A DNA stretch of 64,000 bases from Cellvibrionaceae bacterium AOL6 (GCA_003265435.1 NOXC01000006.1:1-64000), one strand, 5' to 3'. Shown: positions 25,247 to 35,328, numbered from the stretch's first letter. Notes: generated by a model not told the origin, from the sequence alone. Numbers and translations are program-made.

Positions 25247-28200
25247 CTACTCGACTGTGACGAGCAATTCTGGCTGAGAACCGTCGGGACCGAGAATGGT
25301 GAACGTATAGGTTGCTGCAGATTCCACTGTAATGCGGAAATTATTGGGCGAGTTATACAGTGTCGCCTGCGCCTGCCCAAGTACCACATCCACTTGATCC
25401 GCTGCAACGGGCCCGTAATTAATGCTTGCCCAATCTGCATCCGCGAACTTGAAGTTATAGCTTCCTGCATCCAATGCTACGCTGATGCTGTAAGCCCCAT
25501 CCGCGTAGGTGAATACGTCGCTGGTACCCCACGCATTCATATCGCCTCGCAAATACACACTTGTCTCACCATAGAATTTGCGATCGAAGACACGCAGTTT
25601 CGGTTCGTCGGCATCGCTCATATCGAAGATGAAGACAAGCTCAGTTTCGGCCTCAAGCGAGAGACTCAAGTTATTGTTGGTTGCCGCGAGATAGACTTCA
25701 TCGCCTGGTACAATGGCGGGCTCTGCGTCGGTTTCCGCACCAAAATTCACGGTCGCCCAATCTTCACTGGCCACTTTAAAACCATAGGTGCCTGCAGCCA
25801 GAGTGGCGCTGTAGGTGTAAATGCGATCGCCCGCGTAGGTAAATGCACCACTGGTACCCCAATCGTTCATATCACCACGGAGGTACACAACAGTACCTGG
25901 GTAAGGCTCTTCATTCACAACCGTCAGTACCGGAGCGGCAGCATCTGATGCATCGAGCGTGAACAGATAGGTGGCGCTCACACCCGGAGTGAAATTCAGA
26001 TTGGTATTGGTCTGGAACAAGGCTTTCGCCTCACCTTCCACAACCAGGCCATCACCACCATCGGCACCACCGAAGTTCACACCCAGCGCGCCCCATTCTG
26101 CATCGGCAACTTTAAAGTTATACGTTGTCGCGGCGTCCAGCTGAACAGCAATTTGATACGCGCCATTGCCTACATAGGTGAACGCATCATCCGTGGTCCA
26201 GCCGTTCATATCTCCGCGCAACAGAACATCCACATCACCGTAAGGGACAACATCCGGCGCGCCCTGAGTCACATCAGCAGCGAGACCGGCACCCTGTGCG
26301 TCACCTTGCACTTTAACGAAGACGGCCGTGGTCAGCGGAGGCACTGTAAAAGTACCCTCGCCTTCACCTTCACTGAAGCTCGCCGCGGATAATTCCATAT
26401 CTGCCGAGGCCTGTTGCACGGGGTGCAAAGTGAAACCGGCTGCGGTGGCCACCGTATGGCTTTGAGTTTCACCAGTACCATTAATGACCACCACGAGCGC
26501 ATCGTAGGCCGGATCCAAATCGGTCAAACCCGTGCCGTCATCAATACTCATGACGATGAGGCCCTGCGTCTGACGAGTGCCGATATTGTGGAAGCCTACG
26601 CGGTCGATCACGTCTTCGGCCGTCGTCAATCGGAACAAGGGGCTTGCACTGCGAATCGACAGGAATTCAGCAAAGACCTGTGTACTGAGATCCAGCTCCA
26701 GATACGTCGCCGCGGGCACGCGTGCACTCAGCGGATAGATTTCTTCCCAGAATTCGCTGTTATCCTGAGCCAGGGGCAGCCCCACATTCCAGTTGTTCGA
26801 CGTCATGGTGTAATCGACGTGATTAAACCAGTCGCCCGAATTGTAGGAGTTGCGGTCCATGGACTTCGAACGCAGCATGTCCACACCGAGTTGGAAGAAA
26901 GGAATACCCTGACTGAGCAATGGAATGGTCGCCGCAATATTGTGCATGCGAACGCGCTCGTCGAGTGTGGGATTTTCGGGCAGGTTCCACTGCAGTTCAT
27001 CCCAGAGACTGCGATTATCATGCTTGCTCACGTAGTTGATAATGTCGGCAGGGTCCAGCGCGTAAGATGCGCGTGCATAATTACGGCCTTCTGCCACCAC
27101 GCCACGATTATTTTCGAGCACAAAATCTGCGAGCGTGCCGGCGAGTCCAAGGCGGATGTGATCCTGCGCATCCAGGCTGCCATCTTCTCTAAATAGATCC
27201 GCATTGCGAATGTCGTCGCGCGGACGGTCGTTAAAGGTACCAACTTCTGAACCGGCCATATTATCCTGCGTAGCCTGCACAAATATACGGTCATTCTGCA
27301 CGTCGTCACCGAAGTTCCACCCTTCACCGTAGAAGTAGGTGTCCGGATCAACAGCCGCAACCGCATCGCGCGCAGCCAGAATGGTATCCGCCGGAATGTG
27401 ACCCATAATGTCGAAGCGGAACGCATCAAAACCGTAAGCCTGCGCCCAAAGTACGAGAGAATCGGAAATTAATTTCGCCATCATACGGTTTTCAGTCGCG
27501 GTGTTTTCACAGCACGATGAACGCTCCACACTGCCGCTTTGCTCATTCAGACGATGGTAGTAACCGGGCACCACTTTATCGAGCACGGAATTATCCCAGA
27601 GCCCAGAGGCGGAGGTGTGGTTATACACCACGTCGAGGACCACGCGCAGACCCATGTCATGCAGGGCTTTATTCATTGCCCGCATTTCCAGAATGCGCGT
27701 TTCACCGTCTGGATCACTGGCATAGCTGCCTTCGGGCGCATTGAAATGTTGTGGATCATAACCCCAGTTAAAGCTATCGAGGTCACGCATGCTTGCGACT
27801 AATGCCTGCGCCGCTTCTGCATCGTATTGATAGGACTCCAGTACGGAGAGCAGGGTAGCACTGTCCGACTCCACACCGCATACAGGCGCCTCGTCGTTCA
27901 ATTCACACAACTCGGCGACAGTGTTGTTGAGATTCACCGTCTCACCGGCGAGCTCCTCCACTGTCGCAATGTCGTTGGCCGGCAGCATATGGAAGTGTGT
28001 CAGGCCCGCCGTCACCAAACGCTGCAAATAGTGCACAGCATCGGATTCGGCTTCCGTGAACGCTAGGTATTTACCGCGGTTTGCTGCACTGACGGTCTCA
28101 TCACGCACACTGAAATCACGAATGTGGGCTTCCAGAATCACTGCGTCTTCAAAATGCGTAACGGTGGGCACAGCGTGATCGTCCCACGCTTCCGGTTTGA

Positions 28201-29542
28201 GGTCAGCGTCATCGAGATTCACAAACTGGGAGTAGCGCCCGTTTGCAGAAAGGCTCACGGAATACGGGTCGGTGGACTCAATTGTTTCCAGTTCACCGCT
28301 GACAGGGTGATAGACGGTCAGCTCGAAACGGTAGAATTGTCTGTCCCAGGCACTGTCGCCCGTCACGGTCCAGATACCCGTGTCGGTATTTTCCGTCATC
28401 GGGTGACTGCTGCTGAGCGTTTTCGACGCGTCATAGACGTTGAGTGTCACGCTGTGCGCAGTGGGCGCCCAGAGATTCACCTGAATATCGCCACCGTCAT
28501 ACAGCGCGCCCAAGCTGGCTTCATCCGCATCGTTGTCCGCCATGGTGTACAGTGCATCGAGCAATCGTGCCTGCTGTACCCAGGTCGCTTCAATCGCATT
28601 GCCTTCGTCGTCATAGGCAACGGCAGCGAGCTGTGCTTTTGCTACCGATTTTGCTGTCTCGGCATCCGTCATATTACGAAATGCCGGCCAGTCCGCCATG
28701 TGGGGAATACGCGCTTGCTGCGCCTCTGTCAGAGTGGTGAATTCAAAATCGATGGTGCTGCCGTTGACTGCATTATCCGCAGCTTCCAATTCTGCCGTCA
28801 TCGAATAATGCAGCTTGACCGAGGCAACGCTGGCCGGATCGATATCCCAGACGAGGGTGTCGACATCCAACCAGTGCGCTGAAGCGCCGCTTATCGCCAG
28901 TTCCGGCTCACCCAATGAGGGCACAGGATATTCATAAATACTGGCCTCACCGCTGAAGGTGAAATTCATGCGCACAAAGACCGGATCGTCCTGAACCAGA
29001 TTCATTTGCCAATCGATACCGCCCATTTCTTTACCGGCATCATCGGTACCAATGTGGATAATAAAATTGCCGCAATCATCGTAATCGTCTTTGAGTTCGA
29101 GCACCCAGTAGGCGCCGTAGACCGGATCAAAACCCGTCGGTTCGAGACCATTGTCCCACGACGGGGCGATTGCACTGGCAGCATAGCTGTCACAGGCTTC
29201 GTCATTCCAGGTATGCAGGCGATAGCCGTCGTAAACGCCGTCCTGGGGACGGTTGTAGTACAGCACCGCTTCGTTCGCTTGTGGGAAATAGTCCGGGTCC
29301 GGTGCATTGGGGTCTACCCCCACAATGCAGGTTTCATTTAATTCATCCGGCACCGTCGGTACGGGACAGTCTATGGGTTCAGGGTCCACACATTGCGTGC
29401 CTGCGGCATTCGGCACCTGAGGTACGGAACAGGTTAGCAGGGTATCGCCACTTTCAATGCTGTCGCTTCCGCCACAGCTACTGAGCAAGCCTGCAAACAG
29501 CGCTGCAGGCAGAATAGAACTGAATGTTTTTATTGCTTTCAT
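25247..29542 (-). CDS. Pullulanase-type GH13 lipoprotein with three C-terminal starch-binding repeats
   Basis: The 1431-aa enzyme is predicted to cleave alpha-1,6 bonds of pullulan, glycogen or amylopectin at the cell surface. A lipoprotein signal (AGLLSSC) is followed by N-terminal beta domains and a CBM48-like module (about 350-420). In the GH13 core, VVLDVVYNH lies near 633, the nucleophile Asp in FDAFRFDIMGHIP near 710, the Glu in FYGEGWNFG near 740 and the third Asp in YVSKHDNRSLWDEL near 840. Three modules of about 110 residues follow at roughly 1104, 1217 and 1326, each starting with LRGDMN-x-W. It begins 30 bases after the TonB receptor gene and should share its transcript. Confidence 0.9.
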   Translation of the reverse strand: MKAIKTFSSILPAALFAGLLSSCGGSDSIESGDTLLTCSVPQVPNAAGTQCVDPEPIDCPVPTVPDELNETCIVGVDPNAPDPDYFPQANEAVLYYNRPQDGVYDGYRLHTWNDEACDSYAASAIAPSWDNGLEPTGFDPVYGAYWVLELKDDYDDCGNFIIHIGTDDAGKEMGGIDWQMNLVQDDPVFVRMNFTFSGEASIYEYPVPSLGEPELAISGASAHWLDVDTLVWDIDPASVASVKLHYSMTAELEAADNAVNGSTIDFEFTTLTEAQQARIPHMADWPAFRNMTDAETAKSVAKAQLAAVAYDDEGNAIEATWVQQARLLDALYTMADNDADEASLGALYDGGDIQVNLWAPTAHSVTLNVYDASKTLSSSHPMTENTDTGIWTVTGDSAWDRQFYRFELTVYHPVSGELETIESTDPYSVSLSANGRYSQFVNLDDADLKPEAWDDHAVPTVTHFEDAVILEAHIRDFSVRDETVSAANRGKYLAFTEAESDAVHYLQRLVTAGLTHFHMLPANDIATVEELAGETVNLNNTVAELCELNDEAPVCGVESDSATLLSVLESYQYDAEAAQALVASMRDLDSFNWGYDPQHFNAPEGSYASDPDGETRILEMRAMNKALHDMGLRVVLDVVYNHTSASGLWDNSVLDKVVPGYYHRLNEQSGSVERSSCCENTATENRMMAKLISDSLVLWAQAYGFDAFRFDIMGHIPADTILAARDAVAAVDPDTYFYGEGWNFGDDVQNDRIFVQATQDNMAGSEVGTFNDRPRDDIRNADLFREDGSLDAQDHIRLGLAGTLADFVLENNRGVVAEGRNYARASYALDPADIINYVSKHDNRSLWDELQWNLPENPTLDERVRMHNIAATIPLLSQGIPFFQLGVDMLRSKSMDRNSYNSGDWFNHVDYTMTSNNWNVGLPLAQDNSEFWEEIYPLSARVPAATYLELDLSTQVFAEFLSIRSASPLFRLTTAEDVIDRVGFHNIGTRQTQGLIVMSIDDGTGLTDLDPAYDALVVVINGTGETQSHTVATAAGFTLHPVQQASADMELSAASFSEGEGEGTFTVPPLTTAVFVKVQGDAQGAGLAADVTQGAPDVVPYGDVDVLLRGDMNGWTTDDAFTYVGNGAYQIAVQLDAATTYNFKVADAEWGALGVNFGGADGGDGLVVEGEAKALFQTNTNLNFTPGVSATYLFTLDASDAAAPVLTVVNEEPYPGTVVYLRGDMNDWGTSGAFTYAGDRIYTYSATLAAGTYGFKVASEDWATVNFGAETDAEPAIVPGDEVYLAATNNNLSLSLEAETELVFIFDMSDADEPKLRVFDRKFYGETSVYLRGDMNAWGTSDVFTYADGAYSISVALDAGSYNFKFADADWASINYGPVAADQVDVVLGQAQATLYNSPNNFRITVESAATYTFTILGPDGSQPELLVTVE

Positions 29543-29572
29543 CGTTATTCTCCGATTGTGTCTGCAGCAGGC

Positions 29573-32452
29573 TTAAAGCGAATAGGTCACACCGAGGAAG
29601 AACTGGCGACCAAAATATTGAATGGTGCCGGTTTGATCTTCGGTATTGAAATAGCTTCGCGTTGGCTCGTCCGTCAGATTATTCACCTGGAACAGTGCGC
29701 CCAGACGATCGGTAAATTGATAGGAGGCTTGAAAGTCCACCACGGTTTCACCTGAATAAAAGACCGTTTGCGTGTCGACCGCGACCTGATCCGAAACGAA
29801 GTCATCGCGCGAGCGCACGCTCAGACGTGTTTCGAAATCACGGAAGGCATAAAACGCCGTACTGGAGAGGACATTTTCTGACAGTCCCTCAAGTGGCTGG
29901 CGTACTGAAGCCGAACCCAGGATACGATCGCGTTCGATTTCACTTTCGGTGTAGCTGTAGCTAACGTTGAGACCCAAGCCATCAAAGGGCTCTGGCAACA
30001 TGCTGAACACTTGCGTGTAGGCCACTTCCACGCCCTGCAGGAAGCCACCGTTTTCATCGTTGTACGCCACGGTGTAGGTCCCATTTCGGGTGGGTACCGG
30101 CACGCCACTTGTCGGATCTGTGATGTACTCGGGAACCGCAAAACCGTTCCCGGCAAAATCAAATTGCGGGATCTCTGTCGTGACAATACCTGTGGACTCA
30201 ATGTCTTTATAGAAAAGCGCCAGTGCAAACGCGCCTTCGGTGCTGTCAAAATAATGCTCATAGCTGATGTCATATTGCGTTGCATAAAACGGCTTTAACG
30301 CAGGGCTATTCGAACTGTTCGCCGAAATTTCTCCGCTGTCGCTAATGGTATAGCTCGTGTCAGATGCAAGACGATTGATCGGCGGACGAGACATGACTTG
30401 TGCGGCGGCGAATCGCAATTGATCGTTGTCACTCAGTGCGAAATTCAGGTTCATCTGAGGCAGATAGTCCGTGTATTCAATCCCTTTGATTGAAGGCGCG
30501 TACTGATCATTGATATACCCGGCATCATCTTCGATGTACTGCGCACCGAGTAAGGGATCTCCCCCGACATTTTCCAACGAGGTTGCACTTTGATCCGTTT
30601 CGATCATGCGCACACCGATATTCCCCGTCATGGGAATACCGAAGACATCGGCCTCCAGGTTCGCCATGATATAGGCAGCAAACGTGTCCTCGTAGACTTT
30701 GCCGCTTTGCAGCATGGTCCAATCGTAACTGCGGGTGCTGTCAGGGTCAGGATTGATCACGCCCGCATTGCCGGCGCCCCAAGTCTGCACAGGCTGGGGC
30801 GTACCGTTCGGGAACCACGCCGCCAAGGCTTTATCGAGGTCGATGGCAAGATAATCGGGGAAATAACTAAACTGCCCTTCCCAACTGACGACATCCACCA
30901 TGTCTTCAGTAAGTCTGAGAGGCGCTTCCAGGGCGCTGAAATTGCTGTCGTTGCCATATTCAAAAACAGAGCGGTCGTTCGTATATTCACGCTCGGTCTG
31001 GCGCAGGCCAAACTCAATGGACGACAATACAGGCAGATCGAGATCGTATTTAAAATCGATGCGTACTGCGTTAATTTCATCGCTGTTCTCGTACGGATAA
31101 ATACCGTATTTGCTGACCAGCACTTTATCGATATCGGCAAAATCATCGGCCTGACTGAAGCCGACGTTGGGCAAATCAAGCCCATTCAGCTGATAATTAA
31201 TGGCGACATCGCCATCCAAAACGGGGGTCTCGGCGTAGGCATCCTCGCTCACCAGCGCCCATAACAGACCATTGCGGAAATTACTCTCTGCACTGGACAA
31301 GGACACATCAAAATTGATATTCAATCGCTCTGTTGCTTGCCAGTCCGCATTGATGCCGTAACTCTGCACTTCGTCATAGTCGCGGTTGTCGTCGTTCACT
31401 AACTCAACACGCGTTAAGCCATTCGAGCGACGGTTAATATTGCCACCAATCATGTAGTTATCGAGAATTTGCTCGTTGGCAATCGCCGCCGACGCACCTT
31501 CAAACTTCACCCGAAGGCCGCGGGCAAATTCTTCCGAATCAAATTTTGATATAAAGGCATCGGCTTTTAAGGTAAAGCTGTCATTCGGTTCAAACACCAC
31601 TGTCGCGAGATAGCCATCGCGCGTTTCTTCACCCCCGCGATGCTGCAACTCCATCCCCTCGCTGACGTATTCTGCGGCAGGATCCGATTCAGGCCCGTCG
31701 GTATCACCGGGCACGCGATCGACATCGATCAGAGCGTTGTAGTTCAGGCCAACAAACTGCGTGGCCACACTGGGCTGGTACAGTTGCGCGTAGCCGAGCG
31801 CGACACCGATGCGATCGTCGGCAAATTTACCCTGATACGAAAAACTGACGCGATGGCCAAATTCTTCTGCATCGTGTACTTCGGCGGCCCGATCGTTATA
31901 CATTCCGCGCACATTCGCGCTAAAGCTGTGAACGTCGTCGTTGTCCAGTGGGTTAACGGTTTTTAATTCCACCGAACCGGCCACACCGCCCTCGATCAAA
32001 GAGACTTTGGGGGATTTATACACCGCGGCGGAATGAATCAGCTCGGAAGGGTATTGATCGAACTCGATACTGCGCGAGCCGCTGGTGGACACTTGCTCGC
32101 GACCATTCAAGGTCGAGAACACAAAGCCTCCGCTCATACCGCGAATATTGATTTCAGCCGCCTGACCACCGGTGCGCACAGCCGAAATCCCGGGCAGGCG
32201 GGTCAGTGCATCGGCCATAGAGACATCGGGCAGACCGCCCAGATCGTCAGCAGACAGCTGCTCGCTGACGGTATCAGCGAAGCGTTTTTGATCAATCGCG
32301 TTAACGATACTTTGGCGGAAGCCTTTAACGACCACTTCTTCGGTCATTTCTTCGGAACCCGCGACCTGGGCAAGCGCGGAATGAAAAGGCACAGAACACA
32401 CGCCAATCGCGGCCATGGCAGCGACAAGACGATGGGGTGCAAATCTCGACAT
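29573..32452 (-). CDS. TonB-dependent receptor for starch/maltodextrin uptake
   Basis: From the ATG at 32452 (CGGAGA upstream) the protein has 959 aa. A signal peptide ends near ALAQ-VA. A plug domain (EEVVVKGFRQSIVNAIDQKR..., LPGISAVRTGGQAAEINIRGM, then STSGSRSIEFDQYP) and a 22-strand-type outer-membrane barrel follow, ending in the aromatic sequence FFLGVTYSL. It imports a ligand with TonB energy. Placement directly before the pullulanase and next to the amylase indicates alpha-glucan oligosaccharides. Two candidate operators lie 134-260 bases upstream. A further in-frame ATG at 32590 gives no signal peptide at the N-terminus and is not favoured. Confidence 0.9.
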   Translation of the reverse strand: MSRFAPHRLVAAMAAIGVCSVPFHSALAQVAGSEEMTEEVVVKGFRQSIVNAIDQKRFADTVSEQLSADDLGGLPDVSMADALTRLPGISAVRTGGQAAEINIRGMSGGFVFSTLNGREQVSTSGSRSIEFDQYPSELIHSAAVYKSPKVSLIEGGVAGSVELKTVNPLDNDDVHSFSANVRGMYNDRAAEVHDAEEFGHRVSFSYQGKFADDRIGVALGYAQLYQPSVATQFVGLNYNALIDVDRVPGDTDGPESDPAAEYVSEGMELQHRGGEETRDGYLATVVFEPNDSFTLKADAFISKFDSEEFARGLRVKFEGASAAIANEQILDNYMIGGNINRRSNGLTRVELVNDDNRDYDEVQSYGINADWQATERLNINFDVSLSSAESNFRNGLLWALVSEDAYAETPVLDGDVAINYQLNGLDLPNVGFSQADDFADIDKVLVSKYGIYPYENSDEINAVRIDFKYDLDLPVLSSIEFGLRQTEREYTNDRSVFEYGNDSNFSALEAPLRLTEDMVDVVSWEGQFSYFPDYLAIDLDKALAAWFPNGTPQPVQTWGAGNAGVINPDPDSTRSYDWTMLQSGKVYEDTFAAYIMANLEADVFGIPMTGNIGVRMIETDQSATSLENVGGDPLLGAQYIEDDAGYINDQYAPSIKGIEYTDYLPQMNLNFALSDNDQLRFAAAQVMSRPPINRLASDTSYTISDSGEISANSSNSPALKPFYATQYDISYEHYFDSTEGAFALALFYKDIESTGIVTTEIPQFDFAGNGFAVPEYITDPTSGVPVPTRNGTYTVAYNDENGGFLQGVEVAYTQVFSMLPEPFDGLGLNVSYSYTESEIERDRILGSASVRQPLEGLSENVLSSTAFYAFRDFETRLSVRSRDDFVSDQVAVDTQTVFYSGETVVDFQASYQFTDRLGALFQVNNLTDEPTRSYFNTEDQTGTIQYFGRQFFLGVTYSL

Positions 32453-32585
32453 GAGGGTTCTCCGATTATTGTCCTGCCACGGCACCTTCACAGAAAATAC
32501 GTCGTTGTTGCACGACACCGGGCAGCTCATTATTTTTTTATTGCTCGGCGATCTTAAAATGTTGACGCACGAGGGCACATAGATG

Positions 32586-32599
32586 TGCATACGTATTCA
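32586..32599. promoter_or_regulatory. Candidate sugar-regulator operator 1 of the TonB receptor
   Basis: TGCATACGTATTCA lies about 134 bases upstream of the receptor start. It matches the motif at 32699 exactly and that at 25129 at 12 of 14 positions. It is probably bound by a LacI-family regulator not encoded in this window. Confidence 0.6.
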
Positions 32600-32698
32600 A
32601 AGCGCTACTGCAATGCGTCAGCAGGCCAAAGAGCGGGAGTTTTCTATTTAACTTCAATCACTTACAGCAATATTGCCCAATTATCCTGCGCCGATCCC

Positions 32699-32712
32699 TG
32701 CATACGTATTCA
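32699..32712. promoter_or_regulatory. Candidate sugar-regulator operator 2 of the TonB receptor
   Basis: A second TGCATACGTATTCA lies 113 bases from the first, centre to centre, in the divergent region between the receptor and the 32883 gene. Paired sites allow DNA looping by a tetrameric LacI-type protein; that is inference. Confidence 0.6.
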
Positions 32713-32882
32713 TCGAATCGTGCAGAGGGTGATCACTGAAATGATGGCGCGCCTAGAAGCGCTTCGGGAATGCGGGCGCGATCAAAAAACTGTCATAAAG
32801 CGAAGACTGGATTTTAGTGTGTGCACTGATTATGCTGGCGTTTCCTCTCCCCTCTTTCTCACTGATAAAAGGAATTGCTATC

Positions 32883-33563
32883 GTGATTATGAATGGTCTG
32901 CGGCGCCTCTACCGCATCACGCTTGCGACAAGCTTGCTAGTGGCACCCGTACTCTCCTTTGCTGACAACCGCTCCACTGGCGAAGTGGAATTCTCCTTTT
33001 TTGCCCCGTACTACTTCTCTGAAGACGTCGATTTTGACGGCGGTGCAAGTGCAGAACTGGAAGACACGCTCGGCTTCGGCTTTGGCATTGCCTACAACAT
33101 TAACACCTATCTCGCCTCACGCTTTGATTTCGAGTGGAGCAGCCGCAACTACGACGCCACGCGCGTGGCCGACGATGACGACAACACGCGCTCTGACATT
33201 CGCAGCCGCCTAGACGATGTACGATTGAACCTCGGCCTCGACTATTACTTCCTCGGTGAAGGCACGATTTCCCCGTATATCACCGGCAATCTGGGCTGGC
33301 AGAGCTTGGACACGAATATTCCTGCAGGCCCTCCGAACACGATCTGTTGGTGGGACCCGTGGTGGGGCTACATCTGCGACGGCTATCAACCCACCTACAC
33401 GGACTCCAATTGGTATTACGGCGCGGGCATCGGCGTGCGAGTGCCACTTGGCCGCAGTAATTTCTTCCGTATCGGCTACTATGAGTCGCGCAGCTCCGTC
33501 TCGAATACGAAGAGCGACCCGACCTTCGCTCAAACGCGAATCGAATTTGGCTGGGCCTATTAA
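32883..33563 (+). CDS. Outer-membrane beta-barrel protein
   Basis: From a GTG at 32883 the product is 226 aa; an ATG two codons later is an alternative. AAAAGGA ends 9 bases before the GTG. A signal peptide ends near LSFA-DN. Eight or so amphipathic strands follow, with alternating aromatic residues (SFFAPYYFSEDVDF, LNLGLDYYFLGEG, WYYGAGIGVRVPLG), and the protein ends in EFGWAY, an outer-membrane terminal strand. It resembles OmpW/OprF-like eight-strand porin-type proteins with a Trp/Cys-rich loop (NTICWWDPWWGYICDG). The ligand is unknown. It is followed 10 bases later by a periplasmic protein gene. Confidence 0.75.
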   Translation: MIMNGLRRLYRITLATSLLVAPVLSFADNRSTGEVEFSFFAPYYFSEDVDFDGGASAELEDTLGFGFGIAYNINTYLASRFDFEWSSRNYDATRVADDDDNTRSDIRSRLDDVRLNLGLDYYFLGEGTISPYITGNLGWQSLDTNIPAGPPNTICWWDPWWGYICDGYQPTYTDSNWYYGAGIGVRVPLGRSNFFRIGYYESRSSVSNTKSDPTFAQTRIEFGWAY

Positions 33564-33573
33564 GGAGAGCGGA

Positions 33574-34119
33574 ATGAAGACACTACGTCAAACAGTCGCA
33601 CTTGTATTGTTGTGGGGCTTATCGGCCCTGGCTCTCGCAGAAAAGGAAACCCACACGGTACCTGTGGGCGCGCACCTGCTCATTGAAGCGGCCGAGCCCA
33701 TCACTACGCAAAACAAGGCGGCGGGTGACCGCTTCCAAGCCGTTTTGAAAGCCAACCTGATGGACGGCGATACCGTGGTGATTCCCGCAGGCACAACGGT
33801 CTACGGCACAGTACTGGTCGCCAAGAGAGGGCGAATTGCCAAGAAAGCGGAACTCGAACTGACACTTACCGAGTTTTTGCTGGATGGCAATCTGATTCCG
33901 ATTAAGACCACCATCCTCACTGGGGAGGGCCCCAAAAGTGGCGCGGGACGTAAAGTCCTCGGTGCCGCCGCGATTGGCGCTTTAGCCGACGGTCACGATG
34001 GCGCCGAAACCGGTGCAAAAGTGGGTGCGGGGCTGGCCTTACTCGCGGGCGGGAAACATGCTGGTGTACAAGCAGGCAGCTTGCTCGACTTTAACCTCGA
34101 AGCCGCACTGACGCTGTAA
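33574..34119 (+). CDS. Periplasmic conserved protein, function unknown
   Basis: From the ATG at 33574 (AAGGAGAGC six bases ahead) the product is 181 aa with a signal peptide ending near ALALA-EK. The mature part begins THTVPVGAHLLIEAAEPITT and contains VIPAGTTVYGTVLVAKRG, a beta-rich pattern shared with VirB10/TrbI-like and other cell-envelope proteins. A Gly/Ala-rich segment follows (GAAAIGALADG..AGLALLAGG) that may form a glycine-zipper membrane insertion. No role is proposed. It lies 10 bases behind the barrel-protein gene and is probably cotranscribed with it. Confidence 0.7.
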   Translation: MKTLRQTVALVLLWGLSALALAEKETHTVPVGAHLLIEAAEPITTQNKAAGDRFQAVLKANLMDGDTVVIPAGTTVYGTVLVAKRGRIAKKAELELTLTEFLLDGNLIPIKTTILTGEGPKSGAGRKVLGAAAIGALADGHDGAETGAKVGAGLALLAGGKHAGVQAGSLLDFNLEAALTL

Positions 34120-34136
34120 GCGCATTTCCGGCTCTC

Positions 34137-34162
34137 GCTCGCCCAGGCCAGTCCGGGCGAGC
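34137..34162. terminator. Possible hairpin between convergent genes
   Basis: GCTCGCCC...GGGCGAGC forms an 8-bp stem between the 34119 and 34167 stop codons. No T run follows, so its role as a terminator is uncertain. Confidence 0.4.
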
Positions 34163-34166
34163 GACT

Positions 34167-35123
34167 TCAGACATTCACTGCACGGCGCCCCTCTTCGGCC
34201 GTATACCGTTCACGCCACCAGCTATCCGCCTCTTCTAGGCTGACGTTACGCACCAAATTCCGTTTTACCATCATCTCTCTGAGCAAACGGTTATTCAGCG
34301 CGTGGCAGGCATTTTGCCCATCATACTGACCAATCACCATGGCACCCGCCAGGGCGAGATCACCAATGGCATCGACACAGGCATGACGCACACATTCATT
34401 TCCAAAGCGCGGGCCTTCCTTGTTCATCACCCGATCATGAGCGAGTACTAAGGTGTTGCGCAACGACGCGCCCTGCTGCATGCCTTCGTCGCGCTCACGC
34501 TGTAAACGCTCCAGCAAAGCAAAGTTGCGCGCTGCAGCAAGGTCCTTACGGAAACTCTGAGGCGTCAGGCTGAGACTGAAACACTGTATGCCCGCCGCTC
34601 TTGAGGGCACATCCAACGCCATGCGCATACTTGGTACGACAGCGGGGTACAAGGCGGCAGAGCGTTTGCCATCTCCTACCGCGAGACTGTGCTCAACCAG
34701 CAGTGCCCGGCGTGGAGCGGTTTGACGGCGCAAGCCCGCTTGTTTGATAAAGTCGACGAAAATCAGGCAGCTTCCATCAAGAACAGGCACTTCCGGCCCG
34801 TCTATTTTAATGTGTGCATTGTCAACGCCACAGCCTTGCAGTGCCGCGAGCAGATGCTCAATACCGCTGACGCGAACCCCTTCGTGATTCGCCACCGACG
34901 TGGAGAGACGCGCCCCGCCCACGTTGTACCAGCGCGCATGAATATCGGCATTCGCTAGGTGCACGTCGCGCCGCGTAAAGAGATAACCGGTATTTTCCTC
35001 TGCCGGGCATACGGTGACCGATGCGCGTGCACCGGTGTGCAAGCCCTGCCCCAAAAAATGGAAACGTGCTCCCAATGTGTGTTGGTAAAAAGAGATTCCA
35101 CTGCCCATATAGCTGTTATTCAT
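34167..35123 (-). CDS. LpxC paralogue A (UDP-3-O-acyl-GlcNAc deacetylase family)
   Basis: The 318-aa protein belongs to the LpxC family, which removes acetate from UDP-3-O-acyl-GlcNAc in lipid A synthesis. Visible by comparison with E. coli LpxC: E89-H90 in SGIEHLLAAL (E78/H79), H247 and D251 in VRHACVD (H238/D242) and H274 in ACHALNN (H265), so the zinc and catalytic residues are kept. Two changes stand out: N200 at the position of the helper T191 (RTF becomes RNF), and A248 in place of the UDP-binding K239. GGGGAG six bases before the ATG at 35123 sets the start. It diverges from the araC-type gene and is one of two paralogues; the housekeeping lpxC is presumably elsewhere. Confidence 0.85.
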   Translation of the reverse strand: MNNSYMGSGISFYQHTLGARFHFLGQGLHTGARASVTVCPAEENTGYLFTRRDVHLANADIHARWYNVGGARLSTSVANHEGVRVSGIEHLLAALQGCGVDNAHIKIDGPEVPVLDGSCLIFVDFIKQAGLRRQTAPRRALLVEHSLAVGDGKRSAALYPAVVPSMRMALDVPSRAAGIQCFSLSLTPQSFRKDLAAARNFALLERLQRERDEGMQQGASLRNTLVLAHDRVMNKEGPRFGNECVRHACVDAIGDLALAGAMVIGQYDGQNACHALNNRLLREMMVKRNLVRNVSLEEADSWWRERYTAEEGRRAVNV

Positions 35124-35328
35124 TCCGAGCTCCCCTTTCGATGTCTGCCTATTTCGATACCACATTAAGGGGGAAGGGGAACTCAGGCTTGCCTATTCGC
35201 GTCAAAGACTTGACCGCAGCGCAGCAAGCCACTAATTTGGTAGCGCTTGCTGACAGTTTGGTCCTCCCACACGAAGACCAACAGGGCACTTGGAAGGCCC
35301 ATAAAAAAACCGTTATCGGAGCGCGGAT

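Noticed and set aside
26414-29484. Several long plus-strand ORFs across the pullulanase gene
   Set aside because: All lie opposite a gene with clear GH13 motifs and show no family motifs of their own.
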